The notes under the pieces were generated by a model. The model searched no databases. It was given only the letters and a program-made list of their open reading frames with translations, and was not told the origin of the DNA. 25,625 bases of DNA from JAKSCF01 sp028279945. GTDB taxonomy: Bacteria; Bacillota; Clostridia; Peptostreptococcales; JAAYPU01. The position numbers and the translations under genes were made by a program. The stretch is from assembly GCA_028279945.1 (NCBI GenBank), contig JANQMT010000193.1, positions 1-25,625 of the forward strand, in the 5' to 3' direction. Below are positions 7,640-14,907 of the stretch, in pieces. Within the stretch, counting starts at the first letter, position 1, and every line of letters starts with the position of its first letter.

Positions 7640-7679
7640 GGAATAAATGTATTTAAAATATTTAATGGGTGTGATGATT

Positions 7680-9335
7680 ATGAAGAGTGGTAAAAAAGTG
7701 TGGGAGAATTTTATTGAAGGGACTAGTTTTAATAATAAGCTTATTAAAGAAGATATTTTAAATTCTTGGAAAAGGTGCAAGGCCTATGGTGTTGATTTAT
7801 ATGCCATCAATCAATCTTTATTAATGAAGCCGGAAGAAAAAGACCATTACATTTTAAAAAGCCTTCCTGAGTACAATGATATAGGATTCAAAGAGTTTGG
7901 CCATATTGTAGAAAACTTAAATCTTAATATCAGCATCTATGATAAAAAAGCAAAATTGAAATATATTGTGAATTACGACGAAAAATTTGATCAGCTGTAT
8001 CCCAAAATAGGCTATTTCAAAAGTGCATCTGAACAAGATATAGGCACTAATTCTACTTGTTTGGCCTTGAAAGAAAATAAAGCATTCATGGTCATTGGTT
8101 CAGAACATTATAATTACTGCTTTCACAGCTTTAGCTGTGCCGCAGCACCTTTTTATGATCATAATAATCATGTGGCCGGCACCATCAATGCATCCTTTGC
8201 CCATACTTCCATCAATCAAGATACCATCAATATCATCTATAGTCTTGCAAGGATATATGAAAGGTTAATAATAAAAAAGATACCTCAGAAAGAAGACAAT
8301 CAACCTATTAAAATCAAGAGAAATACTTTAGCAAATGTTACTTTTCATGATATTGTAGGCACCTCTAAAAAGATTCATGAAGTAAAAGACATAGCCAGAA
8401 AGGCATCTCGTGTTGATGCTTCTGTATTGATATATGGTGAAAGCGGAAGCGGAAAAGAAGTCTTTGCAAGTGCAATACATAATGCAAGCAGGCGAAAAGA
8501 TATGCCTTTTGTTGCCATTAATTGCGGCGCAATACCAGCCGATTTAATAGAAAGTGAGCTGTTCGGTTATGAGCCGGGGGCATTTACAGGTGCAGTTAAG
8601 AAAGGAAAAAAAGGACTGCTGGAGTATGCTTCAGGAGGAACGCTGTTTTTAGATGAGGTTTAAAGTATGCCTCTGTCCATACAAATAAAGCTGCTTAGAG
8701 CATTGTCTTCTTATACCATTATGAGAATTGGAGGGCTGGAACCTATACCCATTGATGTGAGAGTTATTTCTGCATCCAAGAAAGACCTTAAAAAAGTAAT
8801 AGAAGAACATTTGTTCAGAGAGGACTTATTCTATCGCATTAATGTTATACAGGTTAATATTCCACCTTTGAGAGAACGGATTGAGGATGTAAGATTAATA
8901 TTTAATAGTTATATAAAAAAGTTTTCAACAAAGAATAATATAGCCTTTAAGCAAGTGGGTAAAGATTATTTTAAGTATTTAGAATCGTACCATTGGCCGG
9001 GCAACGTCAGACAATTAATTAATATTACTGAGAGAGCTTTAATTTTTTCAGAAAATGGTATGCTGGATGTGGCTTCTTTACCTTCGGAAATAAAAGAGAG
9101 CTATATTAAAAGTAAGCTTAAGAAAGATTTTAATAGAATATTCAATGATCCATTACCGGAGGGAAAAACGCTTTTACAAATAGCGGAGGAAGTCATTATT
9201 GAAAGAGTTTTAGAGGAAGAAGATTTTAATTTTTCCAAAACGGCTGCTCGACTGGGTATGTCAAGGCCCACCTTATATAAGAAAATTAATCAATCAGGAA
9301 GACTAAGCTGTAAAAAAGATTTACAAAAAGGGTGA
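7680..9335 (+). pseudogene. AcoR-like sigma-54 enhancer-binding protein, interrupted by an in-frame TAA
   Basis: Before the stop (327 residues): a GAF-type sensor region (~30-190, with DIGTNSTCLALKENKAF and SCAAAPFYD as in AcoR relatives), then the start of the AAA+ domain with Walker A GESGSGKE (253-260), the sigma-54 contact loop GAFTGA (300-305) and Walker B TLFLDE (321-326). TAA at 8661-8663 follows Walker B immediately. The same frame resumes with AGT ATG and continues MPLSIQIKLLRAL, arginine-finger region FREDLFYRIN, and a Fis-type HTH (FSKTAARLGMSRPTLYKKI) near the end. No frame change is needed; one base substitution (for example CAA or GAA to TAA) explains it. Either half alone should lack activator function. 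ATG 7680 is chosen over 7647 because a GGGTGTGAT site precedes it. The sensed compound is unknown. Confidence 0.88.
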
Positions 9336-9363
9336 ATGTAAATTTTTTTTTACAGCCTTTTTT
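9307..9363 (+). terminator. Terminator of the activator gene
   Basis: An approximately 18-bp stem (9307-9324 with 9338-9356, one bulge or mismatch) is followed by CTTTTTTATT. It overlaps the last codons of the activator and isolates it from the sigma-54 promoter downstream. Confidence 0.75.
9309..9354. promoter_or_regulatory. Pair of candidate upstream activating sites (UAS)
   Basis: TGTAAAAAAGATTTACA (9309-9325) and TGTAAATTTTTTTTTACA (9337-9354) are each near-palindromic and match the palindrome in the activator's own promoter (7612-7628). Their centres are about 104 and 75 bases upstream of the -24 GG, the usual distance for an enhancer-binding protein. They coincide with the two arms of the terminator hairpin. 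Confidence 0.6.
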
Positions 9364-9419
9364 ATTATGATTGCTTTCTGAATTGGGCATTGATATTGAA
9401 ATTTCAAGATTATGGAAGC

Positions 9420-9435
9420 TGGCATATTTATTGCT
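9420..9435 (+). promoter_or_regulatory. Sigma-54 (-24/-12) promoter
   Basis: TGGCAT-N5-TTGCT places GG (9421-9422) and GC (9433-9434) exactly 10 bases apart, the defining spacing of RpoN promoters. It lies between the sigma-54 activator gene and the tautomerase-like gene, which starts 26 bases downstream. Confidence 0.8.
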
Positions 9436-9460
9436 GTTATCATCATATGGAGGTGATCGT

Positions 9461-9793
9461 TTGCCATGTATTATCATTAAAGCAAAGAAATCGGATCGAC
9501 GTGCAGATGTGGAAGCATTGAGTCGGGAATTATCATGCAGGACCGGAATTGGTCTTGAGCGGATTAATATTATGGTGGATTACTATAGTCATGAGGATTA
9601 TTTTACAAGGGATGATCATTTAATCATATTGATTTTTATTTCTGAGCTCAATAAAAAAAGTATCATTGAGCAATTATCTCAAACAACAGCTGCTTTGTCA
9701 GAGCAATATTTTAATAAGAAAGAAAACAGTTCTGCTGTGATATGCAATCTCATTAAAGAAGGACATTTATTGGTTAATGGAATAAAAAAATGA
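9461..9793 (+). CDS. Tautomerase-superfamily protein (DUF1904-like)
   Basis: 110 residues. TTG 9461 follows GGAGG by 7 bases, and the second codon is CCA. Removal of Met would therefore expose an N-terminal proline, the catalytic base of the 4-oxalocrotonate tautomerase superfamily. The layout fits: strand PCIIIKAKK, helix DVEALSRELSCRTGI, strand LERINIMVDYYS, then a second beta-alpha-beta half (HLIILIFISEL, helix, HLLVNGIKK). The order and the final NG turn recall DUF1904 proteins. It is the first gene behind the sigma-54 promoter, and its stop lies 14 bases before the start of an alpha/beta hydrolase, so the two form an operon. Longer in-frame extension to 9371 is rejected for lack of a start signal. 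The substrate is unknown. Confidence 0.68.
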   Translation: MPCIIIKAKKSDRRADVEALSRELSCRTGIGLERINIMVDYYSHEDYFTRDDHLIILIFISELNKKSIIEQLSQTTAALSEQYFNKKENSSAVICNLIKEGHLLVNGIKK

Positions 9794-9807
9794 AAGGAGA
9801 TTTTTCT

Positions 9808-10521
9808 ATGACCAAAATTTTATTACTTCATGGAGCATGGCATAACGGAAGCTGCTGGAAGGGTGTACAAGACTTACTGCAAAAGAAAGGGTATGTGTCG
9901 GAAGCATTAAACCTTCCCGGTAATGGTGAAGGTGACCGAAAAGACGTTACTTACGAAGATTATGTGGACTACGTTTCGGAAAAAATTAATAGCCAGGAAG
10001 AGCCCGTTATAGTAGTGGGGCATTCAAGTGCGGGACATATTTTGCAGATGTCTATTCCAAAAGCAAAAGAAAAAGTAAAAAAAGTCATATTTAATAACGC
10101 ATGGTTGTTACCTCATGAAACATCACAGTTTGACTTTGTGCCCGATGAAATAAAAGAAGGGATGAGATCCATGGCCAAAGAGCGTGGGGATGGAGCCATT
10201 CCAATAGACTCTGGGTTCGTAAGGGGAATGTTGGCGACAGAAGCGACGGAAGCGTGTTTGAATCGTTTAATGGGAATATTGGTGACTCAACCTTTGGTTG
10301 TTATGGAAACTAAGATTAACGCAAATGAATTTAATAGGTTAAATATTCCTAAAATTTTGTTGTATTGTACAAAAGACGTGTCAGTGCCGTCCGATGCATA
10401 TCTAAACATGTTTAAAGCAATGGGGAATAATCCTGTGGTGGAAATAGACTGTGATCATGAAGGGCTGTTTACAAATCCAACATTATTTACTGAAGGCTTG
10501 ATTCAATGTATTGAAATGTAG
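9808..10521 (+). CDS. Alpha/beta hydrolase
   Basis: 237 residues. The oxyanion-hole motif LLLHGAWHNGSCW (residues 5-17) and nucleophile elbow GHSSAG (Ser73) are clear; Asp190 (YCTKDVSVP) and His217 (DCDHEGLF) complete the triad. The HGAWH pattern is shared with the plant methylesterase/hydroxynitrile lyase-like branch and bacterial relatives annotated as esterases. ATG 9808 follows AAAGGAG; an overlapping ATG at 9790 precedes that site and is less likely. The gene follows the tautomerase-like gene and would be read from the same sigma-54 promoter, so both may act on one small carbonyl or ester compound sensed by the activator. This pathway is inference. Confidence 0.87.
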   Translation: MTKILLLHGAWHNGSCWKGVQDLLQKKGYVSEALNLPGNGEGDRKDVTYEDYVDYVSEKINSQEEPVIVVGHSSAGHILQMSIPKAKEKVKKVIFNNAWLLPHETSQFDFVPDEIKEGMRSMAKERGDGAIPIDSGFVRGMLATEATEACLNRLMGILVTQPLVVMETKINANEFNRLNIPKILLYCTKDVSVPSDAYLNMFKAMGNNPVVEIDCDHEGLFTNPTLFTEGLIQCIEM

Positions 10522-10536
10522 AGTTTTAAAAGGTTG

Positions 10537-10558
10537 GGAACGGCATCTCTGCCGTTCC
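10537..10558. terminator. Hairpin between convergent hydrolase and DksA-like genes
   Basis: A 9-bp GC-rich stem GGAACGGCA/TGCCGTTCC with a TCTC loop. On the minus strand it is followed by CAACCTTTTAAAAC, so it may serve the DksA-like gene better than the hydrolase; the U run is weak in both directions. Confidence 0.55.
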
Positions 10559-10603
10559 ATACATATTGATTATAAGATCAGTTTTGATACAAATCCTTTT
10601 AAT

Positions 10604-11287
10604 TTAAAACAAATTTTGATTATGATCTTTATCTTTATTTTTCTTTTTTGGAATGTCAGCCTCCGGCAGCTGTTCTTCATAATATTCGTTGCTGATCTCA
10701 TCAACTTTTTCTACTATGCCGTGGGGTGTTTCATCGTACATGTTATTATCATACCAATCCAGAGCCTTAGCGTTTTCTGCCGTTTTATTATACCTTGCCA
10801 CAGCCTGCCAAGAATTTTCACCGTCAAAACCATTGTAATCTTTATTATCCATAAAGTTGCTGGCAAAAGGAATACCAATAACTTCTTCTTCTACAGGTCG
10901 TGTGTGTATTTGATCCTCAATGGACATTTCTTCTTTCTCACATGCCATACATATAACAGAACTGGGGAGTACCTCTAATCTATCTTCATCAATTTTTTTA
11001 CCACAGATCATACAATCTCCGTAGGTACCATTTTCGATTCGCTCTAAAGCAACGTTGACCTCTTGAATGCCGGCCTTTTCATTATTTTTCAAGTTCATGT
11101 CCATCTCCATTTGAAAGGTTTCAGAACCTACATCAGCCGGATGGTTGTCATGAGTTGACAATTCGTCATCGTATTGTGGTAATGAAGTATTGGGATCATT
11201 TTCTTCCATAAGATTTAAAGTTCTTTCAAGGTTATTTTTCTCATCCAACAATAGCTTTTTATAATGCTCTAACTTTTTATTATCCAT
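10604..11287 (-). CDS. DksA/TraR C4-type zinc-finger protein, YteA-like
   Basis: 227 residues from ATG 11287, which follows GGAGG by 9 bases; an upstream in-frame ATG at 11344 lacks a site. An N-terminal coiled-coil (residues ~3-85) precedes a C4 zinc finger with Cys92, 95, 113 and 116 (CMICGKK...VICMACEKE). A long acidic tail with a conserved-looking ENSWQAVARYNKT follows, ending in a lysine-rich stretch. This arrangement matches YteA-type proteins of spore formers rather than true DksA, whose secondary-channel function depends on coiled-coil-tip Asp residues. In Bacillus yteA is sporulation-associated; the function is not established. It lies on the minus strand ahead of no obvious partner. 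Confidence 0.85.
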   Translation of the reverse strand: MDNKKLEHYKKLLLDEKNNLERTLNLMEENDPNTSLPQYDDELSTHDNHPADVGSETFQMEMDMNLKNNEKAGIQEVNVALERIENGTYGDCMICGKKIDEDRLEVLPSSVICMACEKEEMSIEDQIHTRPVEEEVIGIPFASNFMDNKDYNGFDGENSWQAVARYNKTAENAKALDWYDNNMYDETPHGIVEKVDEISNEYYEEQLPEADIPKKKNKDKDHNQNLF

Positions 11288-11389
11288 AGAATTAAACCTC
11301 CAAAGTGATCTTTTAAAATATCTGTTATATATTATATTTTCCACTTTGATTTTGATTTATCCATGCTAGGTTGTATTTACAAATTTTAA

Positions 11390-11423
11390 AAAAATAAAAT
11401 AAACAGATTAAACTGTTTATTTT
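11390..11423 (-). terminator. Terminator of the acyl-CoA ligase gene
   Basis: An 11-bp stem (11396-11406 and 11413-11423, loop ATTAAA) overlaps the stop codon. On the minus strand the stem runs into TTTATTTTATTTTTTTT, a strong U tract. Confidence 0.85.
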
Positions 11424-13138
11424 TTAATTTTTTTAGAAGCCATTTGAATGGGAGTATTAATATGACGTTTGATTTTTTTAGTAGTGGTTTTAATGAATTC
11501 TTCGTTTCTTATATTAAAGTCGCGTATTCTTTTATATATGGGCATCCGATCATTGAACTCTCGAACAATTTTTTTGAGCAAGTCATACAAATCGTTTTCA
11601 CCAAAATCTTCACCAAATTCTTCATATATTACATCTAAAGCAGGACGTAATTGTGCACTTACAAGGGTATCACCCTGTTCATTTTGGATACCGCTTACTA
11701 GACTTTCTTCAATATATTCACTTTTATTTAAATAGAACTCTACTTCTTCCGGATAAACATTTTTACCGTTTTTGGTAACAATAACATTCTTTTTTCTTCC
11801 GGTAATATAGAAATAATCATTGTCATCTTTATAGCCTAAATCGCCTGTATGGAACCATCCGTCAATCATTACTTTTGCAGTATTGACCGGATCTTTATAA
11901 TAACCCAGCATGACATTTGGCCCTTTGCATCTTATTTCACCGATTCCATTACTGTCCGGTTCAAATATATCAACATCTACTTTATCTATGGCGATACCGA
12001 TGGTATCGCTCTTTCTTGCACAATCCGGAGTGCCGGTAACCAGCGGGGCACATTCTGTTAAGCCATACCCTTGAACGACTTTGATACCGAAATCTTCAAA
12101 ACCGTCAACAACTTCAGGATTTATAGCTGCTGCACCGGATACTAATAGTCGGAGTTTACCACCAAATTTTTTGTGTATTTCTTTGAATAACACCCGTGAA
12201 AGATCAATACCGATTTTCTTAAGCGCCCCATTGATTTTAATGGCTTTTTTTAAAGCAGCATCTTTGCCTGACTTTTTAGCCTGCTTCCATATCTTGCCGT
12301 GAATGGACTCAAAAATAAGAGGTACACCAATAATAACAGTAGCTTTGGCTTCCACAATATTTTTAGCGATGTGCTTTAAACCTTCACAAAAAGCAATGGA
12401 AGCGCCTCTGTAAAGCACTAATAGTATGCCCAAAGAACATTCAAATGTATGATGTATAGGAAGGATTGAAAGGGTACGGTCTGTTTGATGAATGTGTACC
12501 ATACTGCAAGTGGATAAAAGAACCGAGCAAATATTGCGATGACACAGCATAACACCTTTTGCTATATCTGTAGTTCCTGATGTAAATAGTATAATGCTCA
12601 GTTCATCCGGATCGACATCTGCATCCATGTAGTCACGATTGCCTTGCGCTATTAGATTTTTTCCATTTTGAATTAAATCTAAAAGATACAATTCGTTATT
12701 TGGGTCAAACTGATCCATATTTATTTTGTATTGAATGTCTGTTTTTTCAAAGAATTGTTTATAGCTGTCGCTATAAACAACAGCATCCACTTCAGATCGT
12801 TCCAATAAATTTAATTGTTCTTCCTTAGGAAGCTCTTTATCCAAAGGTACAATAATTCCCAAACCATTGACAACAGCTAAATAAGTCACGACCCATTCAT
12901 ATCTGTTTTCCCCGATGACAGCAATTTTACGACCCAATAATCCCATGTTCATTAATGCTGTTCCCAATGCGTCCACATCTTCTTTTAATTGCTTGTATTT
13001 TATGGGTGAATATTGTTCGCCTTTTTCTTTTTTCACCCAAAAAGCTGCATTCTCTGAATATAGCTCTGCACTGGTATTCAGCATTTCCTTTAGATTAGCT
13101 ATTTCTCTTCTGTCATAAAATGGTATCTTGCTTTTCAT
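11417..13138 (-). CDS. AMP-forming long-chain acyl-CoA ligase
   Basis: 573 residues from ATG 13138. An ATG three codons earlier (13147) abuts the GAGG site with almost no spacing, so the later one is preferred. The adenylate-forming motifs are complete: A3 loop ILFTSGTTDIAKG (~183-195), A5 YGLTE (358-362), GWFHTGDLG (427-435), hinge and A8 GRKKNVIVTKNGKNVYPEEVE (447-467), and a C-terminal TKKIKRH with the likely catalytic lysine. The enzyme joins a carboxylic acid, ATP and CoA to acyl-CoA. HTFECSLGILLVLYRG resembles the FadD/long-chain group rather than acetyl-CoA synthetase. It is monocistronic. Substrate length is not determined by what I can see. Confidence 0.9.
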   Translation of the reverse strand: MKSKIPFYDRREIANLKEMLNTSAELYSENAAFWVKKEKGEQYSPIKYKQLKEDVDALGTALMNMGLLGRKIAVIGENRYEWVVTYLAVVNGLGIIVPLDKELPKEEQLNLLERSEVDAVVYSDSYKQFFEKTDIQYKINMDQFDPNNELYLLDLIQNGKNLIAQGNRDYMDADVDPDELSIILFTSGTTDIAKGVMLCHRNICSVLLSTCSMVHIHQTDRTLSILPIHHTFECSLGILLVLYRGASIAFCEGLKHIAKNIVEAKATVIIGVPLIFESIHGKIWKQAKKSGKDAALKKAIKINGALKKIGIDLSRVLFKEIHKKFGGKLRLLVSGAAAINPEVVDGFEDFGIKVVQGYGLTECAPLVTGTPDCARKSDTIGIAIDKVDVDIFEPDSNGIGEIRCKGPNVMLGYYKDPVNTAKVMIDGWFHTGDLGYKDDNDYFYITGRKKNVIVTKNGKNVYPEEVEFYLNKSEYIEESLVSGIQNEQGDTLVSAQLRPALDVIYEEFGEDFGENDLYDLLKKIVREFNDRMPIYKRIRDFNIRNEEFIKTTTKKIKRHINTPIQMASKKIKK

Positions 13139-13270
13139 ATTATTCATACCTCAATATATAATTATTATTGTATCTATTATATATTCATCATTCATAAAAT
13201 TCAAATGATTATTAAAATGATATTCAATACATTCGACAAAATCTTACATAGCCTGAATAATTAAAAAGTA

Positions 13271-13279
13271 TGGTATAAT
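13271..13279 (+). promoter_or_regulatory. Extended -10 promoter of sppA
   Basis: TGGTATAAT is a perfect extended -10 (TGnTATAAT). No good -35 is seen. It lies 40 bases before the sppA start. Confidence 0.6.
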
Positions 13280-13319
13280 TTGAGTACATCAAAACAATAT
13301 AATATTAGGAGGACGTAAT

Positions 13320-14285
13320 ATGCTTAGTCATAATAAAGGTTTTAAAATGTTTCTGATTATCATAACAATTTTTATTGTAGTAGGGACCGGGCTGTATTTT
13401 TTTGCGCCGAGACTACCTGTTGTAGGCGAGCGTTTCAAAAATACAGATTATATAGGAGTGCTATATGTGGAGGGCATTATTTCAGGAGGTGAAGCCAATA
13501 GCTTTCTGAGTGAAACAGGATACAATCATGATTATATCCTCTCACAAATAGATGCTTTTATTAATGATGAAAACAATCAAGGGTTGGTCATTTTTGTTAA
13601 TTCTCCAGGAGGAAGTATATATGAGACAGATGAAGTTTACCTAAAGCTTATGGAATATAAAGATAAAACAGGATGTCCCGTATACATATCCATGGGAAGT
13701 TTGGCAGCATCAGGAGGTTATTACATCAGTATGGCAGGGGATAAGGTGTTTGCCAATAGAAATACATTGACCGGCTCAATTGGGGTGACATTTGGGACCT
13801 TTTATGATATTTCTGATTTCTTGGATGAGCATGGCATAAAGACCGTTACTTTAACAGCCGGAAGAAATAAAGCCATGGGAGATATAACAGAGCCAATGAC
13901 CGATGAACGAATGGCTATCTACCAGTCCATTTTAGATGATTCTTATGGTCAATTTGTAGATATAATAAGCAAAGGCAGAGGTTTAGATATTGAAACGGTT
14001 AAAACATTAGCAGATGGCAGAATTTATACGGCAAGGCAAGCTTTAAATCATAAATTGATTGATCAATTAGGGACTTTAGACGAAACCATAGATGCCGTCA
14101 TGTATGACCATGAATTAGAATATTGTGAAGTATATTATTACTGGTATGAAGATGATTCCATATTTTCAATGTTAAGCGGATTAGTAAATGTGGGAAATCA
14201 ATATGGTGATATCGGTACGGTACTTAAACTATTAGATAATAGATATCAAATACCAATAGGATATATATGTGATTGGGGATTCTAA
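13320..14285 (+). CDS. sppA: Signal peptide peptidase SppA (S49 family)
   Basis: 321 residues: one N-terminal membrane anchor (~10-29), then a single S49 protease domain facing outward. The nucleophile is Ser131 in ISMGSLAASGGYYIS, and Lys184 in TAGRNKAMGD is the general base; the 53-residue spacing matches the Ser/Lys dyad of the short Bacillus-type SppA. VNSPGGSIYETDE (~93-105) shapes the active site. It degrades signal-peptide remnants in the membrane. ATG 13320 follows AGGAGG by 7 bases. The C-terminal tail of ~60 residues has several aromatic residues. The gene is alone, with a candidate small-RNA array running toward it from downstream. Confidence 0.92.
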   Translation: MLSHNKGFKMFLIIITIFIVVGTGLYFFAPRLPVVGERFKNTDYIGVLYVEGIISGGEANSFLSETGYNHDYILSQIDAFINDENNQGLVIFVNSPGGSIYETDEVYLKLMEYKDKTGCPVYISMGSLAASGGYYISMAGDKVFANRNTLTGSIGVTFGTFYDISDFLDEHGIKTVTLTAGRNKAMGDITEPMTDERMAIYQSILDDSYGQFVDIISKGRGLDIETVKTLADGRIYTARQALNHKLIDQLGTLDETIDAVMYDHELEYCEVYYYWYEDDSIFSMLSGLVNVGNQYGDIGTVLKLLDNRYQIPIGYICDWGF

Positions 14286-14303
14286 ATATATTTACAATCT
14301 ACA

Positions 14304-14370
14304 AGAGAGACAACATAATGTTGTCTCTCTATAAGCAAGGCTTACTCATTTACGAGTAATTGACCTTACA
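14304..14370 (-). ncRNA. Candidate small RNA, unit A
   Basis: Minus strand: stem GTAAGG/CCTTGC encloses TTACTC/GAGTAA with loop GTAAAT, then an 11-bp hairpin (14304-14330) with loop ATTAT. The following tail (TTGTAGATTG) is only partly U-rich. A TATAAT-containing stretch conserved with unit B lies just upstream. The hairpin also sits where the sppA transcript should end. Confidence 0.5.
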
Positions 14371-14440
14371 ATTATATTATTGACAAAGCATTGGATTAAT
14401 ATACGAGAAAATGATTGTTAATATAAGGAAGTCAATTTAT

Positions 14441-14519
14441 AAAAAAAAGAGAAGCAACCATAATAAGCTGCTTCCCGTAGTAAGGGATACTCAATAAAGA
14501 GTAAAGTAACCTTACACTA
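14441..14519 (-). ncRNA. Candidate small RNA, unit B
   Basis: Minus strand: stem GTAAGG/CCTTAC encloses TACTC/GAGTA with loop TTTATT, then terminator stem GAAGCA/TGCTTC (14451-14474) and TCTTTTTTTT. AATAATATTAG lies just upstream as a possible -10 region. Expected transcript about 80 bases. Confidence 0.55.
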
Positions 14520-14580
14520 ATATTATTGTCCAAGTGTTTTAAAATATACAATCAATGAATTGTTAAAATAAGGAATATTT

Positions 14581-14662
14581 AAAATAAAAAAAGCAAAGAA
14601 GGACATGAATGATCATGTCCTTCTATATAAGTAAGGCAGCTCAAAAAAGAACATACCTTAAG
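14581..14662 (-). ncRNA. Candidate small RNA, unit C
   Basis: Minus strand: stem TAAGG/CCTTA encloses GTTC/GAGC (one U-G pair) with loop TTTTTT, then a perfect 10-bp terminator stem (14598-14607 with 14614-14623) and TTTGCTTTTTTTATTTT. Its upstream region resembles the other units only weakly. Confidence 0.5.
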
Positions 14663-14665
14663 ATG

Positions 14666-14875
14666 TTTACTAATATATTCATAAAAAATATAATTATTAC
14701 TGATATTTTTATGTATTTTAAATATTTTTTTTTGATAATCGGAGGTCGTTTTTTTTATTTTGGGAATGATACTTATTTAAATATAGATATATAAATAAAG
14801 TATTGAAAACATAAATTATGTTATAATAGACATAATTGATTTGATTTCAAATTTAGGGATTAGAAGGGATATGAG
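14666..14875. other. AT-rich stretch without a convincing gene; extended -10 at 14819-14827
   Basis: Long T runs and AT-rich sequence fill this part; the short open frames here lack ribosome-binding sites. TGTTATAAT at 14819-14827 is a perfect extended -10 element and probably drives the carboxypeptidase run. Confidence 0.55.
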
Positions 14876-14907
14876 TTGAAATTAAAAAAAGCTTTAAATA
14901 TTGGTTA

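Larger units (their letters stand above)
14304..14665 (-). repeat. Three diverged tandem copies of a ~145-150 bp element
   Basis: The AAGG/CCTT stem-loop motif recurs at 14337, 14482 and 14633 (spacing 145 and 151). Copies A (14304-14448) and B (14449-14597) are alignable along their full length, including the AT-rich linker (TTGTTAATATAAGGAA against TTGTTAAAATAAGGAA) and the closing A tract. Copy C (14598-14665) keeps only the structured part clearly. Each copy starts with a hairpin of unrelated sequence. No protein explains them. Confidence 0.75.

Noticed and set aside
8661..8663. Selenocysteine or pyrrolysine recoding at the activator's internal stop
   Set aside because: The codon is TAA; selenocysteine uses TGA and pyrrolysine TAG.
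9396..9407. TTGAAATTTCAA palindrome as the activator's binding site
   Set aside because: It is centred about 20 bases from the -24 element, too near for a normal enhancer site, and does not resemble the palindrome in the activator's own promoter.
9371..9460. Longer N-terminus for the tautomerase-like protein
   Set aside because: The added frame crosses the sigma-54 promoter and the ribosome-binding site, so it cannot be translated from that transcript.
10511..10978. 155-residue open frame overlapping the DksA/TraR gene
   Set aside because: It is antisense to a gene with a complete zinc finger and good start; its protein is a low-complexity Phe/Ile string.
14304..14665. CRISPR-like repeat array
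   Set aside because: Only three copies, 145-151 bp apart, imperfect along their whole length, with no short identical repeats or unique spacers, and no cas genes nearby.
14609..14794. 61-residue open frame on the plus strand
   Set aside because: It starts inside the hairpin of repeat unit C, has no ribosome-binding site and resembles no protein; composition follows the AT-rich spacer.
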